Assembly (NCBI GenBank): GCA_902621345.1
Contig: CACNLV010000001.1
Coordinates: 889,440 to 953,439 of the forward strand
DNA length: 64,000 bases
From: an uncultured Pelagibacteraceae bacterium
GTDB taxonomy: Bacteria > Pseudomonadota > Alphaproteobacteria > Pelagibacterales > Pelagibacteraceae
Reading direction: 5' to 3'
Of the stretch, positions 42,422 to 51,741 are shown in pieces. Every line of letters starts with the position of its first letter. The first letter of the stretch is position 1. Below the pieces are notes generated by a model. It saw only the letters and a program-made list of their open reading frames with translations. It had not been told where the DNA came from and did not search any database. Both the position numbers and the translations under genes were made by a program.

Positions 42422-42460
42422 AAAAAAAAGACCCTCAAACATTACACGTTTAAGGGTCTT
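42422..42460 (-). terminator. Rho-independent terminator after pal
   Basis: On the minus strand AAGACCCT (42453-42460) pairs with AGGGTCTT (42428-42435), extended after one mismatch by AAAC/GTTT around a 7-nt loop. Eight T residues follow at once (42422-42429). It lies 12 bp beyond the pal stop and upstream of cpoB, inside an otherwise continuous operon. Confidence 0.85.
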
Positions 42461-42471
42461 AAACTAAAAAA

Positions 42472-42951
42472 CTAATTTGCTTTTACTGTTACAGATCTTC
42501 TATTTTTTGACCAAGCTAAAGGGTTAGAACCTGAATCAACTGGTCGCTCTTTTCCATAACTTAAAACTGAAATCCTGTCAGAAGAAATTCCATAAGTCAT
42601 CAAATAATCTTTAGCAGCATTAGCTCTTCTTTCACCTAGAGCCAAGTTGTACTCTCTTGTGCCTCTTTCATCCGCATGGCCTTCAAGCACAATTGTGATC
42701 TTCGAATTTTTTCTCAAATACGCAGCTTGTTTTCTTAAAGTTTCTCTTGAAGCTGTTGTCAAAACTGACTCGTTAGTCGCAAAAAATACTCTATCAGGAA
42801 CCCCAGATGCTAAATACTCAACAGTATCTGTTCCAGTATAAACATCTCCTTGCATTTGACCTGTAGTTTTTTTTGATGTTGCACAAGCAGATAGGGCAAA
42901 ACATGCAAAAACTATTAATAAAGTGTTTTTAAGAATTTTGTTTAATTTCAT
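42472..42951 (-). CDS. pal: Peptidoglycan-associated lipoprotein Pal
   Basis: Outer-membrane lipoprotein that binds peptidoglycan and TolB. The ATG at 42951 has an AAGGAG site 6 nt upstream and gives 159 aa with signal peptide and lipobox LSAC (lipidated C23). The OmpA-like domain includes FATNESVLT, LEGHADERGTREYNLALGERRA and SYGKERPVDSG. A longer frame to 42993 is open, but it would put 14 charged residues before the signal peptide. A terminator follows the stop. Confidence 0.96.
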   Translation of the reverse strand: MKLNKILKNTLLIVFACFALSACATSKKTTGQMQGDVYTGTDTVEYLASGVPDRVFFATNESVLTTASRETLRKQAAYLRKNSKITIVLEGHADERGTREYNLALGERRANAAKDYLMTYGISSDRISVLSYGKERPVDSGSNPLAWSKNRRSVTVKAN

Positions 42952-43036
42952 TATTGCTCCTTGATCAATATTTCTTATTCTTAACTTTTTCACAACTAAA
43001 TAGATGTTTCAAGTTAAAAAATCAAGATAAATTAGG

Positions 43037-44380
43037 TTAATTGCTTAATAATGATGACCATGATGGGTCAGAGGCATCTGTAGGGGTATTTACCATCCTC
43101 TCGTTATAGCCTGTCAAATCAATTGACCATAATTTAGCAGAAAATCCCTCCCCTTTATCATCAGTTTTAGTCTCTCTATAAAATATTAAAACTCTCCCAT
43201 TTGGTGACCAAGATGGTGCCTCTTGATAAAAATTTTCAGTCAAAAGTCTTTCCCCACTACCATCTGTTCTCATAACACCAATGTAAAATTTACCTTTATG
43301 AAGTTTTGTAAATGCTATTAAATCACCTCTAGGTGACCAAACAGGAGTTCCGTATAAACCATTGCCAAATGAAATTCTTTTAACATTGCTCCCATCACTT
43401 TTCATCACATAAATTTGCTGATAACCACTTCTATCAGAATTAAAACAAATAAATTTACCGTCTGGAGAAAAAGAGGGAGAAGTATCAATTGAAGGATGAT
43501 TAGTAATCTTTTCAACAATACGATTTTCTAAATCCATAGTGTAAATTTCTGAGTTACCATCTTTTGCGAAACTCATAATAATTTTTTTTCCATCTGGTGA
43601 AAATCGTGGAGCAAAGGTCATGCCAGGAAAATCACCCACAACTTCTTGCGTACCTGTCTCAATATCTAAAAGATATACTCTTGGTAAATTTCTGAAGTAA
43701 GAAAGATAAGTCACCATTTGACTTGTTGGATTAAACCTAGGCGTCAAAACAAGCTCATTGCCTAAAGTTAAAAATTTATTGTTTGCTCCATCTTGATCCA
43801 TTATAGCTAATTTTTTAATACGTTTAGTTTTTGGACCCTCTTCCGCAACATAAATTATTCTTGTATCAAAATAACCCTTTTCTCCAGTCAACCTTTGATA
43901 AACTTTATCTGTTATGATATGTCCAACTCTTCTCCAATTAGTTGGTACAGTTGTAAAAGCAAGTGCAATCATTTCTTTACCAGCAAGCACGTCCCAAAGT
44001 CTAAATTCAACCCGTAACTTTTCATTTATGTAACTAACTTTTCCGGTAATTAATGCCTGAGCTTTAATTAAATTCCAATCCTCAAATCTTGGTTTTAAGT
44101 TTGCAATATCAGGTGCTTGTAGAAATGCATCTCTATTAAGCGGATTAAAAAGACCAGAAGTTTTTAAATTTACTTCAATTATCTTTGAAATTTCATCACC
44201 AATATTTTTTTTTTTTAAAATTTTCTCAAAATTTTGCTTTGAATTTTCATCAATTGATAAAGGTGAAACTGCTATAGGAAGAGGATCTAGATTTCCTCTA
44301 GTAATATCAACCTCAATAAGACTAAAACTCTTAGACGGGATTAAAATCAAAAAAAAGATTAATTTTATTAAAAATTTCAT
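43037..44380 (-). CDS. tolB: Tol-Pal system protein TolB
   Basis: Periplasmic propeller protein that shuttles between Pal and TolA. A signal peptide (to about residue 20) precedes the N-terminal domain with [11 protein letters not shown], then six-bladed propeller repeats of the form PxFSPDGKxIxFxSxxxGxxxIYxMxxDGS (about residues 200-445). Length 447 aa. It lies between tolA (9-bp gap) and pal. Confidence 0.96.
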   Translation of the reverse strand: MKFLIKLIFFLILIPSKSFSLIEVDITRGNLDPLPIAVSPLSIDENSKQNFEKILKKKNIGDEISKIIEVNLKTSGLFNPLNRDAFLQAPDIANLKPRFEDWNLIKAQALITGKVSYINEKLRVEFRLWDVLAGKEMIALAFTTVPTNWRRVGHIITDKVYQRLTGEKGYFDTRIIYVAEEGPKTKRIKKLAIMDQDGANNKFLTLGNELVLTPRFNPTSQMVTYLSYFRNLPRVYLLDIETGTQEVVGDFPGMTFAPRFSPDGKKIIMSFAKDGNSEIYTMDLENRIVEKITNHPSIDTSPSFSPDGKFICFNSDRSGYQQIYVMKSDGSNVKRISFGNGLYGTPVWSPRGDLIAFTKLHKGKFYIGVMRTDGSGERLLTENFYQEAPSWSPNGRVLIFYRETKTDDKGEGFSAKLWSIDLTGYNERMVNTPTDASDPSWSSLLSN

Positions 44381-44389
44381 TAAATTATA

Positions 44390-45199
44390 TTATCCCTCCA
44401 ACATTTCTCTTGCATCAAAGTTAAGTTGTAACTCTTTCCATCTTTCATAACCTGTAGTTGGAACCCTGAGTGGTTGACATAATTTTACTGCTCTAAGTGC
44501 ACTTTCTGCCAATACTTTATAAAAACCCTGTCCAGGCTTATTCATTCTTGCGTGATCTATTATTTCTGATTTTGCTACTGTACCATCTCGCTTTAATTGC
44601 AATTTAATTTTAACCAACAAATTCTCATTATAAGGCAAACCTAAAGGTATACTCCAACATCCAAATATTTGTGCCTTGAGAGCATCCTCCTCACTAAGAG
44701 ATAAGCCCGTATTTTCGACATTCCTTTTTTGATCTTGAGTAACTCTATCGTTTTTTTTTGTTGTTTCAGCCGTTTCCTCTTTCGATTTATCAATTAATGC
44801 CGCAATATTATTTGGATCAAAAAGCTCATCTTTTTCAAACTCTGAAACTTGTTTAACTTCATTATCGACTACCTCAGGATTTTGCTTATCTTCTTTAAGC
44901 TCTTTATCATTTTTAACTAAATCATCTGGCATTGGCACAGAATCAGGTTTAATTTTTTTTACTTTTTTAGGTGGAGCTTGATCTGATACCAGTTTTTTCT
45001 CTTTTTTTTTTACTTCTTCTATAATTTTCTCCGCTTTAGGAGCAAAAGGAATATTCGTTTTGTCAGTAATTTGTATTAGCTCAATAGATACGATTGGGGG
45101 TAGATCAATAGGTTTTTTTGTTAAAAATGGTAAACTCATAGCTGTTAACAATATAAATACTGCATGTAAAACAGAAGATATAATTACACTTCTATTCAA
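44390..45199 (-). CDS. tolA: TolA-like energy-transducing protein
   Basis: Bitopic inner-membrane protein that reaches across the periplasm. One membrane helix at about residues 8-25 is followed by a charged Lys/Glu/Pro-rich stalk (about 50-160) and a C-terminal TonB/TolA-like domain (about 170-269) with FGCWSIPLGLPYNENLLVKIKLQL. The stalk is short compared with the roughly 400-aa E. coli TolA; this is common in alphaproteobacteria. Identity is secured by the operon. Confidence 0.92.
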   Translation of the reverse strand: MNRSVIISSVLHAVFILLTAMSLPFLTKKPIDLPPIVSIELIQITDKTNIPFAPKAEKIIEEVKKKEKKLVSDQAPPKKVKKIKPDSVPMPDDLVKNDKELKEDKQNPEVVDNEVKQVSEFEKDELFDPNNIAALIDKSKEETAETTKKNDRVTQDQKRNVENTGLSLSEEDALKAQIFGCWSIPLGLPYNENLLVKIKLQLKRDGTVAKSEIIDHARMNKPGQGFYKVLAESALRAVKLCQPLRVPTTGYERWKELQLNFDAREMLEG

Positions 45200-45203
45200 T
45201 TAG

Positions 45204-45620
45204 TTACCTCTCTTTATATGGCTCTGAAATCAAAGCTACTTTTGTAAAACCCGATCCAGAAAGTAGACCCATTATTTCGAGAACTCTACCGTAATTAATA
45301 GCTTTGTCCCCTCTAACATAAATTCTTGTATCAGTTCTATTTTTTGAGACTGCTAGTACTTTTGCAATTATTTTTTCATATTCGACTTTTGACTCTTGTA
45401 TAAAAATTTCACCTTTTGAATTAATTGACAAAGTAAGCGGTTCAGCCTCTTCAGGAAGCGAGTCAGCAGAACTCTCAGGTAAATCAACTTGTACTCCGAC
45501 TGTAAGTAATGGCGCAGTTACCATAAAAATTATTAAAAGCACCAACATTACATCCACAAAAGGTGTAACGTTTATTTCACTCATAGGTTCTTTAGATGAG
45601 CGATTAAATTTAAATGCCAT
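45204..45620 (-). CDS. tolR: TolR, ExbD-family proton channel subunit
   Basis: A 138-aa ExbD/TolR protein. The N-terminus MSEINVTPFVDVMLVLLIIFMVTAPLL contains the membrane helix and the proton-carrying aspartate of TPFVDVMLVL. The periplasmic domain follows. With TolQ it uses proton flow to drive TolA. It sits 3 bp after tolQ. Confidence 0.96.
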   Translation of the reverse strand: MAFKFNRSSKEPMSEINVTPFVDVMLVLLIIFMVTAPLLTVGVQVDLPESSADSLPEEAEPLTLSINSKGEIFIQESKVEYEKIIAKVLAVSKNRTDTRIYVRGDKAINYGRVLEIMGLLSGSGFTKVALISEPYKER

Positions 45621-45623
45621 TAC

Positions 45624-46316
45624 TTAAATTATTGTTAAAAATCTCTTAGAAAAATTTTCTAATCTTTGAGAATACTTAATTGAGTCATTAGTAAACTTGT
45701 TATAGGCAACTACAGCTGGTATAGCAGCTAACAAACCTAAAGCAGTGGCAAAAAGAGCTTCGGCAATTCCGGGGGCAACTATTGCTAAGCTTGTATTCCT
45801 TGAAATTGCAATTGATTGAAATGAATTCATTATACCCCAAACAGTTCCAAAAAGACCTATAAATGGTGCAGTAGATCCAACCGTAGCTAAAAAAGTGAAA
45901 CCTTTACCAATTTTACTCATTTGTTTATCAATTCCAGTTTCAAGTAGTGTCATCATTCTACTATTTAAATCTGTTTTAGATCTTCGTTTAAGTAAATTTT
46001 GCATCGCATCTTTAAAAAGTAAAGCCATTGGATCTTCGGTTGTACTAGGAAGATTATTATAGAAAGATTCTGCTGATTTAGAGTTCCAAAACTTATTTTC
46101 AAATTCCTCTGTTGATTTATTAATTTTTTTAAAAAGTTTAACTTTTTCAATTATTACAGCCCATGAATAAATTGAACAGACAATAAGTATTAAAATTACT
46201 AATTTAACTACAATATCTGCTCTGATGAACAAATTCATTAATGAAAAATCGGAACTTGAGGCGAGACCAACTGCTTGAGATGATATATCAGCTTCCATAT
46301 AAGCTGCTTCTGTCAC
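45624..46316 (-). CDS. tolQ: TolQ, ExbB-family proton channel subunit
   Basis: A 230-aa inner-membrane protein with three helices (about 33-53, 142-163, 180-200). The conserved segment FLATVGSTAPFIGLFGTVWGIMNSF and GIAEALFATALGLLAAIPAVVAYN are typical for TolQ/ExbB. First gene of tolQRAB-pal. In other alphaproteobacteria ruvB and ybgC often precede it; here a RuvC-like gene does, 36 bp upstream. Confidence 0.96.
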   Translation of the reverse strand: MTEAAYMEADISSQAVGLASSSDFSLMNLFIRADIVVKLVILILIVCSIYSWAVIIEKVKLFKKINKSTEEFENKFWNSKSAESFYNNLPSTTEDPMALLFKDAMQNLLKRRSKTDLNSRMMTLLETGIDKQMSKIGKGFTFLATVGSTAPFIGLFGTVWGIMNSFQSIAISRNTSLAIVAPGIAEALFATALGLLAAIPAVVAYNKFTNDSIKYSQRLENFSKRFLTII

Positions 46317-46352
46317 TTAAATGTGTCATGATTTTGACTTATTTATTAAGAT

Positions 46353-46847
46353 TTATCCCTCTAATTTATGAGTTTCATAATAAAAACTAGCAATTAATAT
46401 AGCATCAGCCTTATTTGAGTCTCTCTTTTTTGATAACTGTGATGAATAATTAGGAAATATCTGAATAGCTCTAGTTCTACTAGCATCTTTTTCAGAATTG
46501 ATTAAGTTATAATATTTTTTCCATTTTGCGGGTCTTACAAAAAACATCGGTAGTCTCATTGCAGAACAAATACCTTTTAGAATACCAAAAGACTGACCAA
46601 AATTAAACATACTTGTTACTCCTTGTCCAGGCATAGCCGTTACATGCTCTATCACGACTCTGGTACTATTGTCAGGGGTACCAACAATTCTTTTTATAAA
46701 TTCATTATAAATTTGAGCACCATTAACCTGTTTTTTATTTTTTTTTCCTTCATTCATGATTGGCATTTCAATAACATCTAAAATTTTTCCATCTCTAAAA
46801 AAACAAATTGAACCAGAAATACCTGGGTCTATACCTATTATTAACAT
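46353..46847 (-). CDS. Phage-type RuvC-like Holliday junction nuclease
   Basis: A 164-aa RNase H-fold protein. GIDPGISGSI with D7, VVIEHVTAMPGQGV with E67, and the end motif KADAILIA with D148 supply the acidic active site. AMPGQGVTSMFNFGQSFGILKG and RPAKWKKYYNL fit the RuvC-like proteins of phages rather than the cellular RuvC. It follows yebC by 3 bp, exactly where ruvC is expected, but ruvA and ruvB do not follow. It is therefore probably a replacement resolvase acting on branched DNA. Function is inferred, not shown. Confidence 0.82.
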   Translation of the reverse strand: MLIIGIDPGISGSICFFRDGKILDVIEMPIMNEGKKNKKQVNGAQIYNEFIKRIVGTPDNSTRVVIEHVTAMPGQGVTSMFNFGQSFGILKGICSAMRLPMFFVRPAKWKKYYNLINSEKDASRTRAIQIFPNYSSQLSKKRDSNKADAILIASFYYETHKLEG

Positions 46848-46850
46848 AGC

Positions 46851-47573
46851 TTAGTCTGAAAACTCTGCATTAGAATATACACTTTGAACATCATCATCAT
46901 CCTCCAATGAAACAAAAAAATTTAGTAAAGTTTCGTGTTTTTCTTTTGGAATTTGTACATTGTTTAATGGTACCCACTCTATTTCAGTTGATATAAAATT
47001 ACTAATTTTATTCTCCAACACTTTTTTGACATTATATATGTCACCTACTGAACATTGGATTTCATGTACTCCATCTTTTGATTTACATTCATCAGCGCCA
47101 GAGTCTATAGCTAATTCTAAAATTTTTTCTTCCGAAATTTCCTTTTTATCAACTTTAATCACCCCTAATTGAGTAAAATTATGAGATGCCGAGCCTTGTG
47201 TTCCAAGACTACCTCCAGCTTTTTGAAAAATAGTTCTAATGTTAGACGCAGTCCTATTTTTGTTGTCTGTTAATGTCTCCACAATAACAGCAACTTTATC
47301 TGGTCCAAAACCCTCATATCTTAAATTTTCAAAATTTGCGCTATTTTGTGATGATGATTTGTTTATAGCACGCACAATGTTGTCTTTCGGCATATTCGCA
47401 GATTTTGCAGCTTGTATGGCTGACCTTAATCTTGGATTCATATTTGGATCTTTATCTCCCATCTTTGCAGCAACAGTAATTTCTTTTGATAGCTTAGAAA
47501 ATATTTTAGACCTCTCCTTATCTGCCTTTCCTTTTTTGTGTTTGATGCCTGCCCAGTGAGAGTGTCCTGCCAT
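46851..47573 (-). CDS. yebC: YebC/TACO1-family protein
   Basis: A 240-aa member of the YebC family, which acts as a translation factor on difficult peptides and has also been described as a DNA-binding regulator. Identifying features: MAGHSHWAGIKHKKGKADKERSKIFSK at the N-terminus (all but the first residues highly conserved), NPRLRSAIQAAKSANMPKDNI and GSLGTQGSASHNF. Standard length. It lies 3 bp after the YmdB-like gene. Confidence 0.95.
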   Translation of the reverse strand: MAGHSHWAGIKHKKGKADKERSKIFSKLSKEITVAAKMGDKDPNMNPRLRSAIQAAKSANMPKDNIVRAINKSSSQNSANFENLRYEGFGPDKVAVIVETLTDNKNRTASNIRTIFQKAGGSLGTQGSASHNFTQLGVIKVDKKEISEEKILELAIDSGADECKSKDGVHEIQCSVGDIYNVKKVLENKISNFISTEIEWVPLNNVQIPKEKHETLLNFFVSLEDDDDVQSVYSNAEFSD

Positions 47574-47576
47574 AAA

Positions 47577-48383
47577 TTAACTATTTTTTAATTGATCTCC
47601 AAAAATATAACTTTCTACTTTACTTGCTAAACCTGTTTCTAAATTACACTCAACAATAACCCCACATAACATAGAGTCTCCAATTGCTGGAAAATGTTTT
47701 ACAGAAACTTTATCTTTTTTCATAAATCTGTTTAATGAATTGTTTTTATTCATTCCAATTACCGAATCATAATCGCCACACATACCTGCATCAGTTTGGT
47801 ATGCAGTTCCATTTTGTAAAATTCTTGCATCATTAGTTGGAATATGGGTGTGCGTACCTACTACAAGCGATGCTTTACCATCGAAGTAATGTCCAATTGC
47901 ATTTTTTTCACTTGTAATTTCACCGTGAAAATCAACAACTAGAAAGTCAAAATCTTTTTTCAATTTGAACTTATTTAGAAATTTATTTGCGATTTCAAAA
48001 ACATCATTACTTTTTTTCATAAAAACGTTTCCCAATAAATTTAAAACTCCAATCCTCAAATCATTTACGTTAAAAATTCCAAACCCTTTTCCTGGGGATG
48101 GCTCGAAAAAGTTTTTTGGTCTTAATAATCTTTTTTCATTTTCAATATATTTCATAATTTCTTTTTGATCCCAGATATGATTACCGCTTGTAATTACATC
48201 AACTCCACTTGAAAAAAAATTTTCACAAATAGTTTGTGTTAGGCCAACCCCACTCTCATGAGCGTTTTCACCATTGACTATTACAAAGTCTATCTTTCTT
48301 TGTTTTTTTTGAATTGGAAGATTTTCAACTAATTTTGAACATCCTGAGCTTCCTACAACGTCACCTAAAAATAATATTCTCAT
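47577..48383 (-). CDS. YmdB-like metallophosphoesterase (TIGR00282 family)
   Basis: A 268-aa calcineurin-like phosphoesterase. Metal ligands are visible in FLGDVVG (D7), VNGENAHESGVGLT, SGNHIWDQKE and the C-terminal VVGTHTHIPTND. Bacillus YmdB hydrolyses 2',3'-cyclic nucleotides; the alphaproteobacterial members are little studied. It overlaps fthC by 4 bp. Confidence 0.9.
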   Translation of the reverse strand: MRILFLGDVVGSSGCSKLVENLPIQKKQRKIDFVIVNGENAHESGVGLTQTICENFFSSGVDVITSGNHIWDQKEIMKYIENEKRLLRPKNFFEPSPGKGFGIFNVNDLRIGVLNLLGNVFMKKSNDVFEIANKFLNKFKLKKDFDFLVVDFHGEITSEKNAIGHYFDGKASLVVGTHTHIPTNDARILQNGTAYQTDAGMCGDYDSVIGMNKNNSLNRFMKKDKVSVKHFPAIGDSMLCGVIVECNLETGLASKVESYIFGDQLKNS

Positions 48384-48925
48384 TCTATAATATTTTTCTC
48401 CGTTATCACAAAATCTAGCTTCTTATCATATTCATTTATAGGTATATTTTTAACTCTCTGGAAAGAGTACGCCAAACCAACAAGTAGTGGTTTTTTTATT
48501 CTTTTTATTTTATGAATATATCTATCATAAAAGCCTCCACCATATCCTACTCTGTTCAATTTTTTGTCAAAGCTTAACAATGGTATCAATAATATATCTG
48601 GAAATTTTATTTTACCATTACTTGGCTCTGGTATACCAAATCTATTAATAACCAATGGTTCGTTAGAACTCCACTGAATAAAATCCATTTGAAAATTTTT
48701 TTTTATTTTTGGTAAAGAAATAATATAGTTTTTTTTTTCTAATTTTTTTAAAATTTGAATACAATCTAATTCATTATTATATGGGTAATATCCTCCAATT
48801 ATTTTTCCTTTTATTAATTTTTTTTTTAAAAGCTTAATAATATTATTTGTGTTAATTAAATTATAATTTTGTATCTTTTTTTCTCTAAGCTTTAAATACT
48901 TTTTTCTGATTTGGGATTTTTTCAC
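48380..48925 (-). CDS. fthC: 5-formyltetrahydrofolate cyclo-ligase
   Basis: Recycles 5-formyl-THF into the folate pool using ATP. The conserved block is LLSFDKKLNRVGYGGGFYDRYI (about 116-137); KKSQIRKKYLKLR begins the protein, as in other members. Length 181 aa. The zapA-fthC pairing is found across proteobacteria. In E. coli 6S RNA lies between them; here the gap is only 6 bp. Confidence 0.92.
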   Translation of the reverse strand: MKKSQIRKKYLKLREKKIQNYNLINTNNIIKLLKKKLIKGKIIGGYYPYNNELDCIQILKKLEKKNYIISLPKIKKNFQMDFIQWSSNEPLVINRFGIPEPSNGKIKFPDILLIPLLSFDKKLNRVGYGGGFYDRYIHKIKRIKKPLLVGLAYSFQRVKNIPINEYDKKLDFVITEKNIIE

Positions 48926-48931
48926 AAAATT

Positions 48932-49375
48932 CTAAGACAAATTTTCTAAGTTTGCTTTATCTATGAAATTTGAAATTTCATTTGTAGTTTCATCAATTAA
49001 TTTTTCGTAACTTTGTTGATTTAATTGGATTTCATTTTTCAAATTTACATGTTTTAAACTCAATTCTTTTATTTCATTTTCCTTCTTATCCCTGTAATCA
49101 TATATCAATGATTTTAGCTCTTTAAACTTATTAGATAGTTCTTTTAATTCAATTTTTTTTTGCTCGACCTTTTTTTTTGTTTCATAGTACTCATCCATAA
49201 TTTTTACAGCGGTAATCAATAAAAGCTTATTTTCGCCTAAATTTCCTAGATCATTTTTCAGTTTATTGAATTTTTGATTAAATTGGATCAATAATTCTTC
49301 TAATTGTTCCTCTTGACCATCTTCACAAGAGAGTAAAAATTCTTTGCCGTTAAATTTAATGCTTACGTTTGCCAT
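48932..49375 (-). CDS. zapA: Cell division protein ZapA
   Basis: A 147-aa ZapA: an N-terminal globular domain (VSIKFNGKEFLLSCEDGQEEQLEELLIQFN) followed by a long coiled coil (about residues 58-140). ZapA crosslinks FtsZ filaments. The coiled coil is longer than in the 109-aa E. coli protein. It overlaps the preceding coiled-coil gene by 13 bp and lies before fthC, as in many proteobacteria. Confidence 0.9.
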   Translation of the reverse strand: MANVSIKFNGKEFLLSCEDGQEEQLEELLIQFNQKFNKLKNDLGNLGENKLLLITAVKIMDEYYETKKKVEQKKIELKELSNKFKELKSLIYDYRDKKENEIKELSLKHVNLKNEIQLNQQSYEKLIDETTNEISNFIDKANLENLS

Positions 49376-49686
49376 TCATCAATTTCACTTAATAAAATAT
49401 CTGTTTCTTGATTTAATTCATCAATTTTTTCAGAAAAATTTAGTTGTTTTTGTTTTTCTATTTTTTCCTGTTTTTCAAACTCCTTTAATTTCCTTGTTAA
49501 TTCATCATGTTCATTTACTAATGCCATGTATTTTTTCTCCAATTCTCTCTTTTCAATTTCTAATTGATTTTTTTGTTCATTAAGATTTTCAATATTTTTA
49601 TTTATATTTTGATCATTAAGATTTAAATTTTTCAATTTTGTTAGGGCTTCGTTTAACTTTTTTTCTTTTTCACCAAAAAAATTCAT
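49363..49686 (-). CDS. Coiled-coil protein upstream of zapA (DUF4164-like)
   Basis: A 107-aa protein that is almost entirely coiled coil, rich in Glu, Lys, Leu and Asn. Small coiled-coil proteins of the DUF4164 type are found beside zapA in other alphaproteobacteria, which is the basis for the name. The 13-bp overlap with zapA suggests coupled translation and a possible structural partner of ZapA. No enzymatic motif is visible. Confidence 0.72.
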   Translation of the reverse strand: MNFFGEKEKKLNEALTKLKNLNLNDQNINKNIENLNEQKNQLEIEKRELEKKYMALVNEHDELTRKLKEFEKQEKIEKQKQLNFSEKIDELNQETDILLSEIDEWQT

Positions 49687-49737
49687 ATATACATTTATAT
49701 TATTAAATAGAATCTTCTTAGTCTAGACAGGATTATT

Positions 49738-51741
49738 TTGAGTAAACAATACAGGGAATTAGCTAATTGCATCAGATTTTTATCAATTGATGCTGTGCAA
49801 AAAGCCAAATCGGGTCACCCAGGGATGCCAATGGGTATGGCCGATGTAGCAACAGTTTTATTTAAAGACTTTTTAAATTTTAATTCCAACAACCCTAGTT
49901 GGATAAATAGAGATAGATTTATTGTTTCTGCTGGTCATGGATCAATGTTACTTTATTCACTTCTTTATCTGACTGGTTATAAAAGCGTTTCTTTGAATGA
50001 TATAAAAAATTTTCGTCAATTAAATTCTATTTGTGCAGGTCATCCTGAATATCATCCTAATACGGGTATTGAGACTACCACAGGTCCTTTGGGACAAGGA
50101 ATATCTAACGCGGTTGGGTTTGCAATTTCAGAAGAGATTTTAAAAAAACAAATTGGGAAAAAAATAATTGATCATAAGACCTATGTGCTCGCAGGTGATG
50201 GATGTTTAATGGAAGGAATTAGTCATGAGGCTTTAAGTCTGGCTGGACACCTTAAATTAAAAAATCTTATTTTACTTTTTGATAATAATTCAATTTCAAT
50301 CGATGGTCCCACAAGCTTAGCGGTTTCAGATGATCATGAAAAAAGATTTAGAAGTTATGGTTGGGATTATATAAAAATTAATGGACATGATTTCAAACAA
50401 ATATCAAAAGCCTTAAAGAAAGCTCAAAAATCAAAAAAACCTATCGCTATTTCTTGTAAAACTAAAATTGGTTATGGATCTCCGAATAAGGAGGGTAACG
50501 CTTCTTCTCATGGTAGTCCCTTGGGAGATGAGGAAATAAAATTAGTTAGAAAAAAATTAAAGTGGACCCATAATTCATTTGAAATACCAAAAAAATTATT
50601 GAATGAATGGAGATCAATCGGCAAAAGAGCATTAAAAAAAGCAAAAAAACATGAAAAAACTTTAAGCAAAGAGCTTAAAAAATTGGGTTGGTTAGGATGG
50701 TCAATATCTGATAAATTTAAAAAAGATTTTCCACCAGCATACAATTTTAACAAAAATGCTTTCATCGAGCCTATAGAAAAAGTAAAAACAGAATATCTTA
50801 AAAATCTAGAACCAATGGCAACAAGAAAATGTTCTGAAAAATTTCTAGAAATTGTATCAAAACTTCCAAATTTAATAGGTGGGTCGGCTGACTTAGCTGG
50901 TTCAAATAATACAAAAACTAAAAATCACAAAATTATAAAGGCGGGCGATTTCTCCGGAAATTATATTCATTATGGAGTGAGAGAACATGCAATGTGTGGT
51001 ATCATGAATGGTATTTCACTTCATAGCGGTCTAATACCATACGGTGGAACTTTTTTGATATTTAGTGATTATTGTAAACCATCAATTAGACTTGCAGCCA
51101 TGATGAATCAAAAAATTATATATGTTTTTACCCATGATTCTATTGGGCTCGGTGAAGATGGTCCGACTCATCAGCCTGTTGAGCAATTAGCAAGTTTAAG
51201 GTCCATTCCTAATTTAAATGTCTTCAGGCCATCTGACCTTATTGAAACTTTTGAATGTTGGCAATTAGCTTTGGAGAGTAAAAATACACCAAGTGTGATA
51301 GCATTAACAAGACAGGCAATCAAACCTGTAAGAATTAAAAGTTCATCAAAAAATATGTGCTCTTTAGGAGCTTATGAAATTTTTAGGACTAATGATGATA
51401 TAAAAGTTACAATTATTTCAACCGGATCAGAAACTAGTTTGGCAAGTGAAGTTGGTCATAAATTAGCCACAGATGGTATCTATTCAAAAATAATATCGAT
51501 GCCTTGTCACGAATTATTTGATCAACAGAGTGAAGGCTACAAAAATGAAATTTTAGCAGAAACAAACCTTATTGTTTCAATAGAGGCCTCTGAAACGAGT
51601 TATTGGAAAAAATATACAAATAACAATGGTTTAAATTTTGGAATTAATGATTTTGGAAAAAGTGCTCCATATAAAGATATTTATAATCATTTCGGAATAA
51701 GTAGCGAAAATATAATTAAAAAAATCAAAGAAAAGTTATGA
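49738..51741 (+). CDS. tktA: Transketolase (TTG start)
   Basis: ThDP enzyme of the pentose phosphate pathway. Motifs: [34 protein letters not shown], the ThDP motif [19 protein letters not shown]...DNNSI, and [25 protein letters not shown]. Length 667 aa. The start is TTG at 49738 with AGGA 7 nt upstream; no ATG lies near and residues after the TTG already match the family. It is first of tkt-gap-pgk-fba and overlaps gap by 4 bp. The promoter must lie in the 51-bp divergent gap. Confidence 0.96.
   Translation: MSKQYRELANCIRFLSIDAVQKAKSGHPGMPMGMADVATVLFKDFLNFNSNNPSWINRDRFIVSAGHGSMLLYSLLYLTGYKSVSLNDIKNFRQLNSICAGHPEYHPNTGIETTTGPLGQGISNAVGFAISEEILKKQIGKKIIDHKTYVLAGDGCLMEGISHEALSLAGHLKLKNLILLFDNNSISIDGPTSLAVSDDHEKRFRSYGWDYIKINGHDFKQISKALKKAQKSKKPIAISCKTKIGYGSPNKEGNASSHGSPLGDEEIKLVRKKLKWTHNSFEIPKKLLNEWRSIGKRALKKAKKHEKTLSKELKKLGWLGWSISDKFKKDFPPAYNFNKNAFIEPIEKVKTEYLKNLEPMATRKCSEKFLEIVSKLPNLIGGSADLAGSNNTKTKNHKIIKAGDFSGNYIHYGVREHAMCGIMNGISLHSGLIPYGGTFLIFSDYCKPSIRLAAMMNQKIIYVFTHDSIGLGEDGPTHQPVEQLASLRSIPNLNVFRPSDLIETFECWQLALESKNTPSVIALTRQAIKPVRIKSSSKNMCSLGAYEIFRTNDDIKVTIISTGSETSLASEVGHKLATDGIYSKIISMPCHELFDQQSEGYKNEILAETNLIVSIEASETSYWKKYTNNNGLNFGINDFGKSAPYKDIYNHFGISSENIIKKIKEKL

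Noticed and set aside
42395..42442. Longer cpoB start at 42442
   Set aside because: The extension runs into the pal terminator stem and would bury the signal peptide.
42952..42993. Longer pal start at 42993
   Set aside because: The internal ATG at 42951 has an AAGGAG site and begins a proper lipoprotein signal peptide.
48920..48940. 6S RNA between zapA and fthC
   Set aside because: The gap is only 6 bp here. If 6S RNA exists it is elsewhere.
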